NCBI RefSeq assembly: GCF_035083965.1
Contig: NC_089739.1
Location: 4,842,198 to 4,906,197, forward strand
Length of the DNA: 64,000 nucleotides
Direction: 5' to 3'
Source: Branchiostoma lanceolatum
Taxonomy: Eukaryota > Chordata > Leptocardii > Amphioxiformes > Branchiostomatidae
This document shows, one piece after another, positions 12,101-25,400 of the stretch. Each line of letters starts with the position of its first letter. Within the stretch, counting starts at the first letter, position 1. The notes below the pieces were generated by a model that was given only the letters and a program-made list of their open reading frames with translations, was not told the origin of the DNA and searched no databases. The translations under genes and the position numbers were made by a program.

Positions 12101-15099
12101 ATAACCTACTATATGGTGCAGATAGTTGATTATGATTAGAGGAAGGAATCATATACATCAATGCATTCATTTTTATGCCGATGAAGGTTAGACGTTTTGT
12201 AGTAAGATATGCATGCGCAGGATAACATTTAACGTTACTGATTAGAAGTATCTCCATAAATTTGTACCCGGTCACCATTACGTTTACAAAATTATCAAGT
12301 TGCTTGAGTAACTGATATCTCGTATTCAATATTACCTTTTATGAAGTCTGGGTTATTCCTAAACGTTCCCTCGTGATCATCCTTGTGCACTGGATAGGTT
12401 GTCACCGGATCTACATCCGGGAAACCCTGAGTCCACTGGATGCCGTAGTAACAGGACCAGTCTTGTCCCAGAACGTCATGTGACCATCCTGCGAACGTGG
12501 AGTTACAGAAACTCGTGACCACGCCATCTTCTGTCGTGTATCTGGTAATACATGGGAAAATATGCAAGAAACTTGTTTTATATCATGTGTCTCATTTAAC
12601 TTGTCCTCATAAAGAGAGAAATGCAGAAATGTATGAGAAACGCAAAAAGAAGAGAGACAGAGAGGGATGACAATGTGAAAGGAAAATAAGTGAGGAGAAA
12701 CAAGCTTAAGAGAGAGAACAATGTGAAAGGAAATGAGAGAAAGGATAAATAAGAAAGATAGATAGCAATGTGAGAGAGAATACGGGGGAATGAACAAGAG
12801 AGTGAAAGAGCAATGTGAGCAAAAAAAGCAGAATCAAGAGAGCAATTTGAGCGGAAAAAGAGAGCAGACTCAAGATAAAGAGATAGCCATGTGAGAGAAA
12901 AATAAGAGAGTATGAATAAGATAGTGGAAGAGCAATGTGAGAGAGAAGACAAACAAGTGAGAGAGTGCAATGTAAGCGAAAAATATGGGTGCAAAAACAA
13001 GAGAGAAAGCTAGAATGCACTGTGCGATGAAAATGAAAGAGAGAGAGAGAGAGAGAGAGAGGTGGAGAAATATAGAGATGGAGAGGGATATTGTATTTCT
13101 TGTGAAACACTTACGATGAAAAGGCGAAGTATTTCCTCTGGTTGATGACCACCTCGAAGCCCTGGTTGTAGATCATGGTCCAGAAGCCCTTGTTGCCGTC
13201 CTCGTCCAACACAACATCCGGGAACAGGAGGCTCACCTTAAAGCTTTCAACGGATGTAAAGGAGCTGCACCTCAGACGGTTGTCGTAACCGCCCTGTGAA
13301 AAGAACAGATATTTTTCTAGGAAAATACGAATTTTTTAACACATCAATCCTAGGTTGATAAGTCTGATACTTAAAGGCATGACTATTCCTTTTCCTTTTC
13401 TGAGCTGGTATTAGATACTTATCAGTCGGTACGGCGGGTACGCCCACCACAGCAATTTTGTACATCATGCAAAGTCTGGACATTTTCCTTCTCTCATCGA
13501 GTGATATCCACTGCAGACCTGTTTTCATTTTGCTGACACTAGCACCCCTGTCGTAGTTGTTCGTGCAGAATCTGTCTGCTTGGCTCTGTACCCTCTCCAA
13601 TCTATCTTTGTCTTTCTTTGTATATGGATCCCACACTGTTGACACCGAACCGGTAGATGATGATTTCTTTCCCGCTGTGACCTCAATGAAAAGTGTTCTG
13701 CTGGACGATGAAGCTTCTCGCGAATAAAAACCCAGCTGACTATGGCTAAATTGAGGTTCTGTTCAAGACTTCTTAGTTTCAATCTGTTCAAAAATTCAGC
13801 TCAAAATTTTGTCTCTAACAGGTACAATCATAATAACCTGTTTTAGTCTTCCTCAGTTCCCTTTTCATTCATCAATCGCTGCCAGCGAAAATAAAAAAAA
13901 TCAACAAATGAAAATGACTGGTTTCCAGGCTAAGATTGTTATCCTCGTATGGCCTACATTTTGTATTAGAGGATGCAACCGGAGGGTGGCGGAACTGAGA
14001 TAAGCAGCAAAGCACCCCACGTGACTTCCTATTCATGTCCTTTAGGTGCTGTGATAAAAATGTGATGTAATTTCGGGTTATATGTTGTTATTCTCTTGTC
14101 TACTGCTTTATCAGATAGGAAAGACAAAAACAAATGCCGTATGGAACAAAAGTACAAAACAATAATTATTCATTATGAATATCGAACATCTTTAAACTAG
14201 ACATTGAAAGACAGTCACTTTCGTGATTGGTAGATGAAATTCAAAATGGCTTCTTTCATTCTGCATGCACGAGGGGCAGATAATTGCAATCGAATGAAGA
14301 TTAGGTAAGAGTCATTTTGTTTGTTTGTACTACACACCCGGTAAACCGCCTCATGGCGTAACACACCATGGTACCAGGTCTTAAGTTGTACAAGCTGCTT
14401 ATCCGGACAGATCTATTTGATCTACTCACAACCCCTACTCTTTTCGATAAGTGTATTGTGTTCCTTTACGTGCTTCGGGCGTGGCTCTCCTCAAGCATAT
14501 GGCCTCCATTTAACGTACTATCTGAGAGACGTCCCTAACCGAAGCTAGGTATTCATTTTCACCTGAGTGAAGAGAGGAAATTCGTGTAAGGCGCCTTTCC
14601 CGATGGCATAACGTTGAGACATGTGAAGGGATTCTAGGACCTGTATGTTCAGAGCCAAACATCCTACCATTCCGCCACGCGACATCAGGTTCAGACAAAA
14701 TATAACAAGGACACAGATAAGCCTTTGGAACTAGAATTAGTTTAGGTTCTTTATTTTGAAGGTCGGGACCAGGTCAATGAGAAAGGAAATTCATGTTCAT
14801 CTATCTGTCTATAACTCCAAGGCAGCTCCTGCAATCTTGGTGTCTTGTTTTGTGAATTCCGAGATCATTGACGGCATTTTCATGTATCCCGAATGAATGT
14901 CAAAGCCAAGGATCAAATTTTGTTTACACATAAAGTAATGTACACATAAATGAATTTGAAAAAAAATCCACAATGTACATACCGGTCCTATGTGAAACTC
15001 CCAGACTCCGGCGACTTGGCCCCAGGAACAGTTGGCCGGTGTGTCGGCCCAGGCAGCCCGAAGGCTGGACAACATCACGAGCATGAGCGCCGCTGCCAT
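9190..15099 (-). CDS. CTSC: Cathepsin C (dipeptidyl peptidase 1)-like, copy B
   Basis: Tandem paralogue of the gene at 3648-8206, with the same eight-exon structure: 14983-15099, 13115-13293, 12336-12541, 11733-11882, 10977-11140, 10576-10780, 9888-10016, 9190-9410. Exons 2-8 match copy A exactly in length; exon 1 is one codon shorter, giving 456 aa. The signal peptide is followed by DTPANCSW. The exclusion domain includes [11 protein letters not shown] and [14 protein letters not shown]. Catalytic Cys250 (CGSCY), His397 (TDHV) and Asn419 (QNTWGTDWG) are intact. The same extra residue sits between Gln and Cys (QGNVCGSC), so it predates the duplication. Coding sequences have diverged moderately while introns are almost unrelated, which argues against a very recent duplication. 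Intron 1 holds a LINE fragment and a SINE, intron 2 a purine-rich repeat, intron 5 an E-box array and intron 6 a LINE fragment. Both copies are probably active lysosomal proteases. Confidence 0.93.
9520..9725 (+). repeat. Dispersed repeat (AAACCTAC / AAGACCTACC family)
   Basis: Within intron 7 of cathepsin C copy B. It shares, in order, CCCAAACCTACACCA, GACCATAGTATGTC, a GGCCCAAA stretch and AAGACCTACC with segments near 25500-25640, 39965-40060, 47590-47860 and 50370-50480, plus a fragment at 21445-21510. The family has no coding frame. Several members run into a CAGACGGACACAC-like end. Confidence 0.6.
10085..10330 (-). mobile_element. LINE 3' fragment (reverse-transcriptase C-terminal tail)
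   Basis: The minus-strand translation contains [17 protein letters not shown] followed by [13 protein letters not shown], the typical C-terminal end of a non-LTR retrotransposon ORF2 (GRPxKRWxDxI). Only the last ~60 codons remain. It sits in intron 6 of cathepsin C copy B. Confidence 0.7.
10879..10963. repeat. 35-bp tandem repeat carrying five CACGTG E-boxes
   Basis: Intron 5 of cathepsin C copy B. CACGTG occurs at 10879, 10902, 10914, 10937 and 10949 (spacings 23, 12, 23, 12), with CATGTG twice between them and a partial ACGTG after. This is about two and a half units of a 35-bp repeat. TCACGTGA is the core of sites bound by TFEB/MITF/USF-type bHLH-ZIP factors, which control lysosomal genes in vertebrates. 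A regulatory role is inference. Confidence 0.75.
12165..12312. repeat. Dispersed repeat related to the hairpin at 26833-26990
   Basis: Shares GATGAAGGTTAGAC and a right part reading ACAAAATTATCAAGTTGCTTGAGTAACT (with gaps) with the element near 26800-26990. It lies in intron 3 of cathepsin C copy B. Non-coding. Confidence 0.5.
12600..13075 (+). repeat. Degenerate purine-rich (GA) minisatellite
   Basis: About 480 bp of strongly purine-biased sequence, with AGAGCAATGTGAGAGAGA-like units repeated eight or more times at irregular spacing, ending in a pure GA run near 13040-13060. It lies in intron 2 of copy B, so the transcript strand is pyrimidine-rich and ends about 40 nt downstream of exon 2. 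Long frames in it are products of low complexity. Confidence 0.75.
13315..13790 (-). mobile_element. LINE 3' fragment (CR1/jockey-type ORF2 C-terminus)
   Basis: Minus-strand translation shows [20 protein letters not shown], then [11 protein letters not shown], then [18 protein letters not shown] and KNSYFPRKI: the conserved C-terminal order of CR1/jockey-like non-LTR retrotransposons. The 5' part of the frame is shifted and degraded. It ends only about 20 nt upstream of exon 2 of cathepsin C copy B. Confidence 0.8.
14316..14686 (-). mobile_element. tRNA-derived SINE with LINE-like 3' tail
   Basis: On the minus strand the head reads GTGGCGGAATGGTAGGATG (A-box-like), followed by a degraded B-box region. 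The body includes TTCCTCTCTTCACTCAGGTG and ACCTAGCTTCGGTTAGGGAC, shared with the SINEs at 32796 and 62183. The tail contains TGGTGTGTTACGCC and ACCGGGTGTGTAG, close to the 3' end of the LINE at 24300-24720. Intron 1 of copy B. Confidence 0.75.
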
Positions 15100-16168
15100 G
15101 GTAAAATTCTCGACGTTACGTCTACAGAAGGTCCGTTAATCTTTGAATTCTAACGGTTGACTTTTCAAATTTAACTGTTGTCCTTGGAAGCTAGCGACTA
15201 TAGCAAAACCGATAACTTAAGAAGGCTACTTTCCGACTTAATTTCTGGAAAAGATTTGTTAGATTTTGAAATCTTACGGTTACCTTTTCAAATTTGAAGG
15301 TTATCCTTGGGAGAGGTACTACAACAATACCTGTCCGATATACGTACGAAAACTACTTCCCTGCGTCACGCCACGCTTTAGTCCGTTAAATTTCCAAATT
15401 TAACGGCTACCAAGTCAAATTTAACGGTACCTCTTCTTTGAGAGAAAACGGCAATGCTTGACCGGTAAGGTGGGTATTTCTTTCAACTGAAAAACGTCAC
15501 GTGTGCGCTTTTGATCGTCAACAGATTTTACCGCCGGATGCAGGGCTGCTCCTGTTGGAGAGATTCGATCAGCTGGCACCAAAGATAGCCGACAGCGGAA
15601 GACGAAGCCGCTTTGGTACGGAAGTAGGACGGTGGTACGGATGCAGAGAACACATCTATTTTGAGGTGAATTGAAAGCTAAAACTAGACCCTAGAACATG
15701 TCTGAATAAAAACAGAGACTCTCGGAATACAATGAACTTGAATATTTATATCACACTTTATTTTGTCTTTGCCTTAATTATACATATGGAAGTCAATCAT
15801 CTTTTGTGTCAGTATACTGATAGTGTCATCATATCAGCGTTTTAATGTGGTAATAACACTGATATCATATTTTTATAACACTCATATCTAGTATCAAAAC
15901 TGTAATGTATGCTAATAATAAGTTTCTATCATTTCCTGTTATATATTGCATTTAGCCCCTTCAAACAGGAATATGCAATAAAGATCATTCCTTCATTCAA
16001 TAATCCGTTAATTTCTTCTTTTCTTGACACTCAATCTCACTCACTCACTCTCTCTCACTCTCTCTCTCTCTCACTCTCTCACTCACTCACAGTCACTCAC
16101 TCATATCATAGTCTATAGTCTTCTTAAATAAAGTCTCCTATACTGTTTTACATGTAACGTTATATGTT
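15100..16168. promoter_or_regulatory. Cathepsin C copy B upstream region and TTC32 3' flank
   Basis: Contains three CCGTTAA/AAATTTAACGG modules (15130-15180, 15261-15302, 15380-15430) matching the one upstream of copy A. Further on are an AT-rich stretch with a LINE 3'-end-like motif (TTTAGCCCCTTCAAACAGG ... GCAATAAA, about 15950-15990) and a CTCACT/CTCTCT microsatellite (16027-16115). No gene seen. Confidence 0.5.
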
Positions 16169-18384
<2,216 letters not shown>

Positions 18385-19473
18385 GTTCGACCGAAATTAG
18401 CTTGTTAATTGGTAGAAAAATTTCGGAGATTACAACATTGAGAACCCGGAACTAGTTCGTACGCAGAAGGGAGTTACTTGTGATGTGTAACCTTTGACCT
18501 GCAAAATGTACGGTAAACTAGAAGAGACACTCAGTCATAATCATATCACCACCTGTTACCTCCGGGAAGGAGGTCCATGACCTCCGACAGAGGTACTGTT
18601 TTTGTCTGTTTTTTTTTGGTCGTAACTATTCAGTATTCTAAATGATAGCTTGAGTCCGCTTCTAAGTAATATAAATATAAAAATTGATTAAAAAACTACG
18701 GTAAGCAAGATGAGACATCATTCATTGTCCAGGACCAGACTCCTCACTCACGTCCGGACTCACAAGGACAACTGAAGTCAAGGTCATCACCGACGTACTA
18801 TGGACGAATAACATCAACATCACAATCACTGGTAACCAACAGTATTGTTTTTTGTTGACTTTTTTGTTGGTTTTTGTTTTCTAAACCTGAGACAGGCCGA
18901 AACAAGCAGATTTTTCTACTCTGTCTACTCAAGGAGGTTATATAGACTAACCTCCTTGGTCTACTCTACTCTGAAATTATATTATTGTCGGTACCAGACG
19001 TATGTGTCAGAACCTCTGCTCTTGCAACAAACATGTTCAGTGTTGTCGACGACTATCTGACTTCAATTTGCTGACCCTGTGAACCCCTTGCGCCATTGAC
19101 CCCTCACCCCATGTATTTACACTACACGTAATGTTACAAGAGTAATTCATAACACTTCTCTGCAAACTATGATCTTATTGCACATAAATATGGAACTGGA
19201 CTAAGCAATAACACCAGTCACTTTCATTGAGAAATGCGATTTTATTATCAACATCCACATAGAGGTCTGACAATAATGTTTCTATAACAGTTAAATATAA
19301 TAATCATATACGATAGATATAGCTGGGATTACGTGGAAAGATATAAATCTAAGGAATGGATATCAAACTTTCATATTTTAACAAATACGAGAACTAACGT
19401 GTACAGATATAAGTTACAAGCAGGCAGTTTCTTTCTCTTTGGCCTTTATCCTGTCTTCCCGGCATGCTTAGCT
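18385..19473. other. Intergenic, divergent-free spacer
   Basis: Upstream of TTC32 and downstream of ZP gene 1. I see no domain-bearing frame. A palindromic AACCTCCTTGGTCTAC / AGGAGGTTATATAGAC arrangement lies near 18930-18965. The TTC32 promoter should lie at its left end, but no clear TATA box or other element stands out. Confidence 0.5.
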
Positions 19474-22400
19474 CTAGATGACGATCAACATGGCGACGAC
19501 GACCATCACTGCGCATGCTCCCATGAAAGAAGACAACATGCTACCAGTGTGACTTCTTGAGACGTCTTCACGATCTAAAAGAAAAAAAAATGAACACAAG
19601 ATAAACAAGGATATTTGGAGTTTACAAGGTTTTTTTAAATTCTTCCTCAGATGAATTCCGAACAATATTCACAATTTCAAGAACATTTGACGACGATGAT
19701 CTGACTTATGATTTTGTAAAATGAAGGAAATTACATAATTGATTAATTATGTCATTGGTAACGTTAAAGGCAGAAAGAGTTTTGTGTGCAAACCCATCTG
19801 TAAATTGATTAATTGATTGATTGAATTCATGATTGATTGATTGATTGATTTTGACTTTATTTCCACAACTAGCTTACAATATAGTCCAATTCTTACCGGT
19901 TTGATTACTGTTCAGCTCGACCAGCACAATTGGACCTCGGATCAGTTGGTAGACCTCGGTGTCACCCTCGGTCTCTCTCTTCCACCTGTACATGTCCTCT
20001 ATGCAGCCCTTCGCGCACCGAGAGCTCGAGTTGGTGACGTCACACAGCAGGACCTCACACTGGAGGTAAATCTGGACAGGGAAAGAGTTTATAGGAAGTT
20101 TTCATGAGAAGCTGCATATAGAATTTTGTTACCCTCATAACGCTAACTGACCATTATCCGTAGTGTAAGCTATTTCCGGGAAATGTTAATTAACGTTACT
20201 GGATAACTAGTACTGTAAGTGGGCTGGGATCCAGCTAGGTCACCAGTGTTCATGATCATGTAATGAATGCACACTCAGGCAGACGGTGTTAGCCAATTCA
20301 TGGTTCCAACAACGCCTGTAAAATGAACTACGGGTAATATGTCACTGGTGAAGGCCCCCTTTCTTTGTAAACAATTCATGCTTGGTACCATATCCAGACG
20401 TGTTTTGTTTATGTCTCAGGGACTTTTAACTTTTACATATTATTACCAACATTATGCTGCGCATGAGCAGCCGGAATCATGAACAGGCTTATTGTGACCT
20501 ACCTTGCGTGTTGTACGTGTAGGGGGGAAGGCCCGGAAACCGAAGCGATCCTCCATTGTAGACGGTGAGTCATAGCGAACTGTAGAGTGCCGTACACAAC
20601 TGTAACGGGGTGTGAAATACGGTTAAACAATGCATTGATATCGATTTGTCTCTATATTACAGCCCACATACGTTAGAAGTAGAAAGACGTAGATACAAAC
20701 GAGTACCTGTTGACGAGAGAATATGTAAATACTGTACAGAAAAAGCAGTGGAAGATGAAATGCACATCATGTGCCATTGCCAACATTATAGCACCGAAAG
20801 TGACGAACTATTTAACCTAGTCAGCAAAATTTTCCCCAGCTTTGTACGTCGCACAGACCTACCCAAAACTGCCTTTATGTTAACACCAGCCAATGCGTAT
20901 ATATATCAAAACGTCGGACATTTCATATTTCACTGCACACAAAAAAGAACAACTGTTTAGATTAGAAGTAGCACCAGTTGACGACTTTCATTTTACTTTG
21001 TGTTTATTGCAATATTGTGTACTATACCTTATTTTTATCTCATTTTCTTGTATTCTTGCAATTAGCCTCTGGGCATGAATATGTAATAAAATTATTATCA
21101 TTAGTATCATATTTTGTAGACTTGGTTGGCGTTGACATATATTACACACATGTATATACAAAAGGAATATATAGGTCAGAAAGATATATTTGAGAAGTTA
21201 CCCTCCCCGGATGATATAGTCTTCCTCAGAGTCGTAAGGTCCATAATTCAGCTCCGTTGGTGTGACCCAACAGTGTTCCGCGAACACATACAGGTTCGTG
21301 TCGTCTGACGTCACCTGCAGCTGCGCGTACAGCATCTAAAATGAAATACATACGCCACGTTTGGGACCGCATCTTACTTGCTGTAGCGCTACCCAGCGCT
21401 GAAAGTAAAAAGTACATGTAGCTAATCTAATAATTCAGTCTCGTCAAGACCTACCCACATACCAAATACATGTATTAACCAGTTATCGTATTCACAGGCG
21501 AATGGACACACACCAATCCTAATTATCAGCAAAACTTCTGGCAAAGGCAGTAATCAAACTTACTGGCGCCAGCTGTGGACTGTACCACACCTTCAAGATG
21601 GGGATGTCGTTCTGAAATGTCACATTACCTTAGTAGATCTACTGCTACGGTGCCCAAACTTAACGTGCATCATCTCGCGCATACCGGCAGACGATATGTC
21701 AAAGCACATATACACACGCATCAAATGGATCTTAAGTTCTAGCTGCGAAGACACTGAGACAATCAATCGCAATACCCCCGTAGGTGGTGAACCTCCTTTA
21801 CGGAGGTAATAACCATTTGCTTACCTGCCCAAACTCCACGTACAGGGGATATTCCGACACAGGGGACCGGAAGCTGTCACTCATGTACAGCTCCATGGAG
21901 ACGATAAATTCACCCCTGCCAACAACACGAGACTTGTAGACAGACTGTTGGTTAAAGTTGACGGTTACGACCTTCAATCTAGGCAGATAACACTCCACGT
22001 CGATCTTAATCGCACTGGAAGCGTTCAGGTTGATGGTCAAGGTGTTACTGTAGGTGGCGGTGAATCTGGTGACCTTCAGATAAAAATTTGATAAAAAGAG
22101 AAACATCGCATCTTTAAGAATGGTCAGTGCACAAAATGGCCTCGGATCCTGACATATCCGGACAGGAGAACTCGGAGATCCGGAACCTCAGATCCGTAAG
22201 AATCCAGACGATTACGGGAGCCGTATTGTACTAAAACAACTCAAATTTACCACTTGCAATGTGCCACTTGCATATGTAGTTTAATGTATAATTGAGTCGT
22301 TTTAGTACAATACGGACCCCGTAACCGTCCGAGTTCTCCTGTCCGGATACGTCAGGTTCCGAGGCCATTTCGTGCAGTGGGTGCCCAAGAAATTGTTGTC

Positions 22401-25400
22401 AGATCGGATGCTGTAGCTCGTATCATCAGGTCAGGTATTCATAATGAATAAATTTGCGTAAACTACGCATAAGTATAAAGTAGTTCACGAACAAATTCTA
22501 GTCAATATCCACAATTTTCCATTGTTCTGATCAAACCTGTCTTTTTCTAGTGCCGCAGTCCGTAAGGGGGGCCTGGATGTTAATGTGGGTGGAGTTTTCA
22601 TCAGCACTGCAAGGTGGCGCTGCAAAGTGGACGTCTGTCTTCTGAAAGCTAAAGCCGTTCCTCGAAGTGCGTAGGAAACTGACCAGGAGGAGGTGAGATG
22701 TGCAGGTCACTTTGACGCCTATATCTGAGGTGTAAAGTTTCATAGTACGAATAATTGGACCACGTTTTGCCTTGATTTATGTATTCGCAATTATAATGAC
22801 TTGGCGCCCATGTTTTAACACAATGACAATGGAATATGAACTGCACTGCAATAATAGTAACAGACAATCGAGTTAATTCCAATAGACAGACACTTTAGGC
22901 ACTAGATGCATTAGAATGAACCATTTCATAGCAGTTACAGAGCCGAAGGGATTGTGGGTGAGGTCAAAGGTTAATTCTGATATGCTAAACATACTGTCTA
23001 GTAAATAGCTCACAATGGCGGAAGTAAACAAATATATACAACAAAGATTTGTTCAGACATTAAATTGCATCACAACTGCACATGCGTACTTGTGAGGTGG
23101 CTAAGTTTTACGAGGGACAGTCAAACGCAACCGTTATGACGGAATTTTCAAATAATCGCACCTTGTGCAACATCTCGTCTACGCTCTCCCGCACAAGCCA
23201 AGCACAAGGTGTCGGCTTCGCCAGAAGAACACTGGCCGGGCACGCATGCTCGCTCCACACGTCCTATGGCGTCATGTAACATTACCGGGCCGTTTTCTGG
23301 AGGATCGTACCCACGAATCATGAGAAACTTCGGGCCTGTGGAAGGATAGGCCGGTCGGTAATGCGACGACAGAGAAATGATACTGCCTCTAATGTCGCCA
23401 TTGTTTAAACGGTAGCCTTCGGTAGCACGTACTCCGTGAAACCCCAGGGTTTCACAAGCCACGTCCGACCATTTCATCCCTCGCCCTCTCACAGGCCCCC
23501 ACTGTTGCGTCACCTCATCGTACATCTCCACGCAGCCGTAGAACTCTCCCCCCACCATCCGGATTCCGTTGGGCTCGTCCGTTACCATGGTAGCGTTGTT
23601 GTACTGACCTGTACCGTACAAGAAAAGGTATTGACAGAAATAAAAGTTTCTGCTTTCATTCAAACATTTTCCGATCAAATGGCTATGGCGATAATGTAAG
23701 TGGAATAGTCCCCGCCCCTACAGTAGGCCCCATTACAGCAATGGCCAACTAGTTCAGCAACAGAAAGTATCAAGACAATCCATTCTCGAGGTATCGTGTT
23801 TACAGACGGACACACACACGAACTCTGATCTGACGAAAACATAACCTCCTCGGCGAAGGTAATCAAGTCGTTTTCGTGAATCTCACGAGAGCTTATCGTC
23901 ACGAGAGTGAACTGTGAACCGGCCAACTGATATTTGATATCCTCTCAGATTTACGACCGTTGGTTGTGTCAAAGGGTCTTCATAAGTCAAAGAAAGATGA
24001 TGGACAAAAGTCATACCCAGGCACACGGGTTCTGTTCCCTGCCATGACCTATAATCACAGTAGTAGCTCCCGTGCGGTAAGAATGCACTGTTGCGCGTGT
24101 AGTCATCACCGGGAGGTCCCGTCAACATGTCGGCTCCCGAGGGGCAGCTGACATTGCAGTATCCTCGCACCCAAAAATTCTCCAATGCATCAAGCCAATC
24201 GTAGTCGCAGTACACTGTGACGTCATCGGTATCCCATGGAAAGTCCCCACACGGTTTCCTGTCTGAGATGAACGCATAGCAATGACTCAGTGAACATAAG
24301 ATCTGTATCTGTGTCTATATACCCGGTATAACCACCATTCGGCGTAACACACCAACTTCGCAGGCACGCGGCGCAGCAGCAGCTGGTTATATTACACCTG
24401 TCACGTCTAACCTTCGCATATCTAACTACATGCATTGTTTAAAGCTGTCTAATGAGGATGCTTCCACGGTACTTGGTTGCAACGAGTTCCACTCTACGAT
24501 CGTTCCAGGAAAATACGAATTTTTGAACACATGAATCGTAGGTTTAAAAGTCTGATACTTAAAGGCATGGCTATTTCTTGTCCTTTTCTGAGCTGGTATT
24601 AGATACTTATTAGTCGGTACGTCCACCAGTTTATTAGTGATTTTGTACATCATGCATAGCATAGACATGTCGTTAATAGAAGACTCGCATATCTTTGTGA
24701 AATATGAAGAGTTTTTAACCCCAGCCTTATCATATGCTCTACAGGATGAGATGTAAGTAAATACTTTACTCCAATGCACTTACCAATATCCACCAGCTAA
24801 TAAGCTCAAAATTAGACCTATTCATTAAAACTGAGGATATTTCAACAAATCAGATAATTTGCCACAAACCAGATACTGTTTTCAAACCATCAGTAGTTGC
24901 CCACCACCACCGGCGTGGCCTCTCAGTAGTTCTTGGCTCTAAAGAACACAATAGATTTCACATTTGTTATGTAAATTGTGTTCGTGTAAAGTGTGTTGGT
25001 CTGTCAATTCACGGTGATGTAAAGTATGTGTCAGTTGTCATGTAAGTTGTGCGATACTCACCTGATTGGTTCGATTGGAGACTGCAGAAAACCGAGGCGT
25101 CTTTCTCATGTCCGCAGTTGTGGCTCCCCCAACCGCGATGTTGGCAGAACTGCAGGGAAGTCTCGAACCCGGTGCAGTCGACATCGTCCATCCATATCCG
25201 GCCGCTGCCCGAGCCGTAGTGCGCATTATCGTAGTAGTGCGAGCCGAACTGATCAAATCCCAGCTCACCGCAGACGACTATGGCGACGTGTTGGTCGAAG
25301 CTGTCGTCACAGACAGTCCCCCACTCTCCGTTGTAGTAGACCTCCACTCTACCGTAGCTGTAGTTGTTACCTCCACTCAGTCGGATCTGGAAGCCTGTTT

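Noticed and set aside
12411-13110. Ser/Leu/Phe-rich frames of 128-134 codons on the minus strand
   Set aside because: Translations of the purine tract; no protein character.
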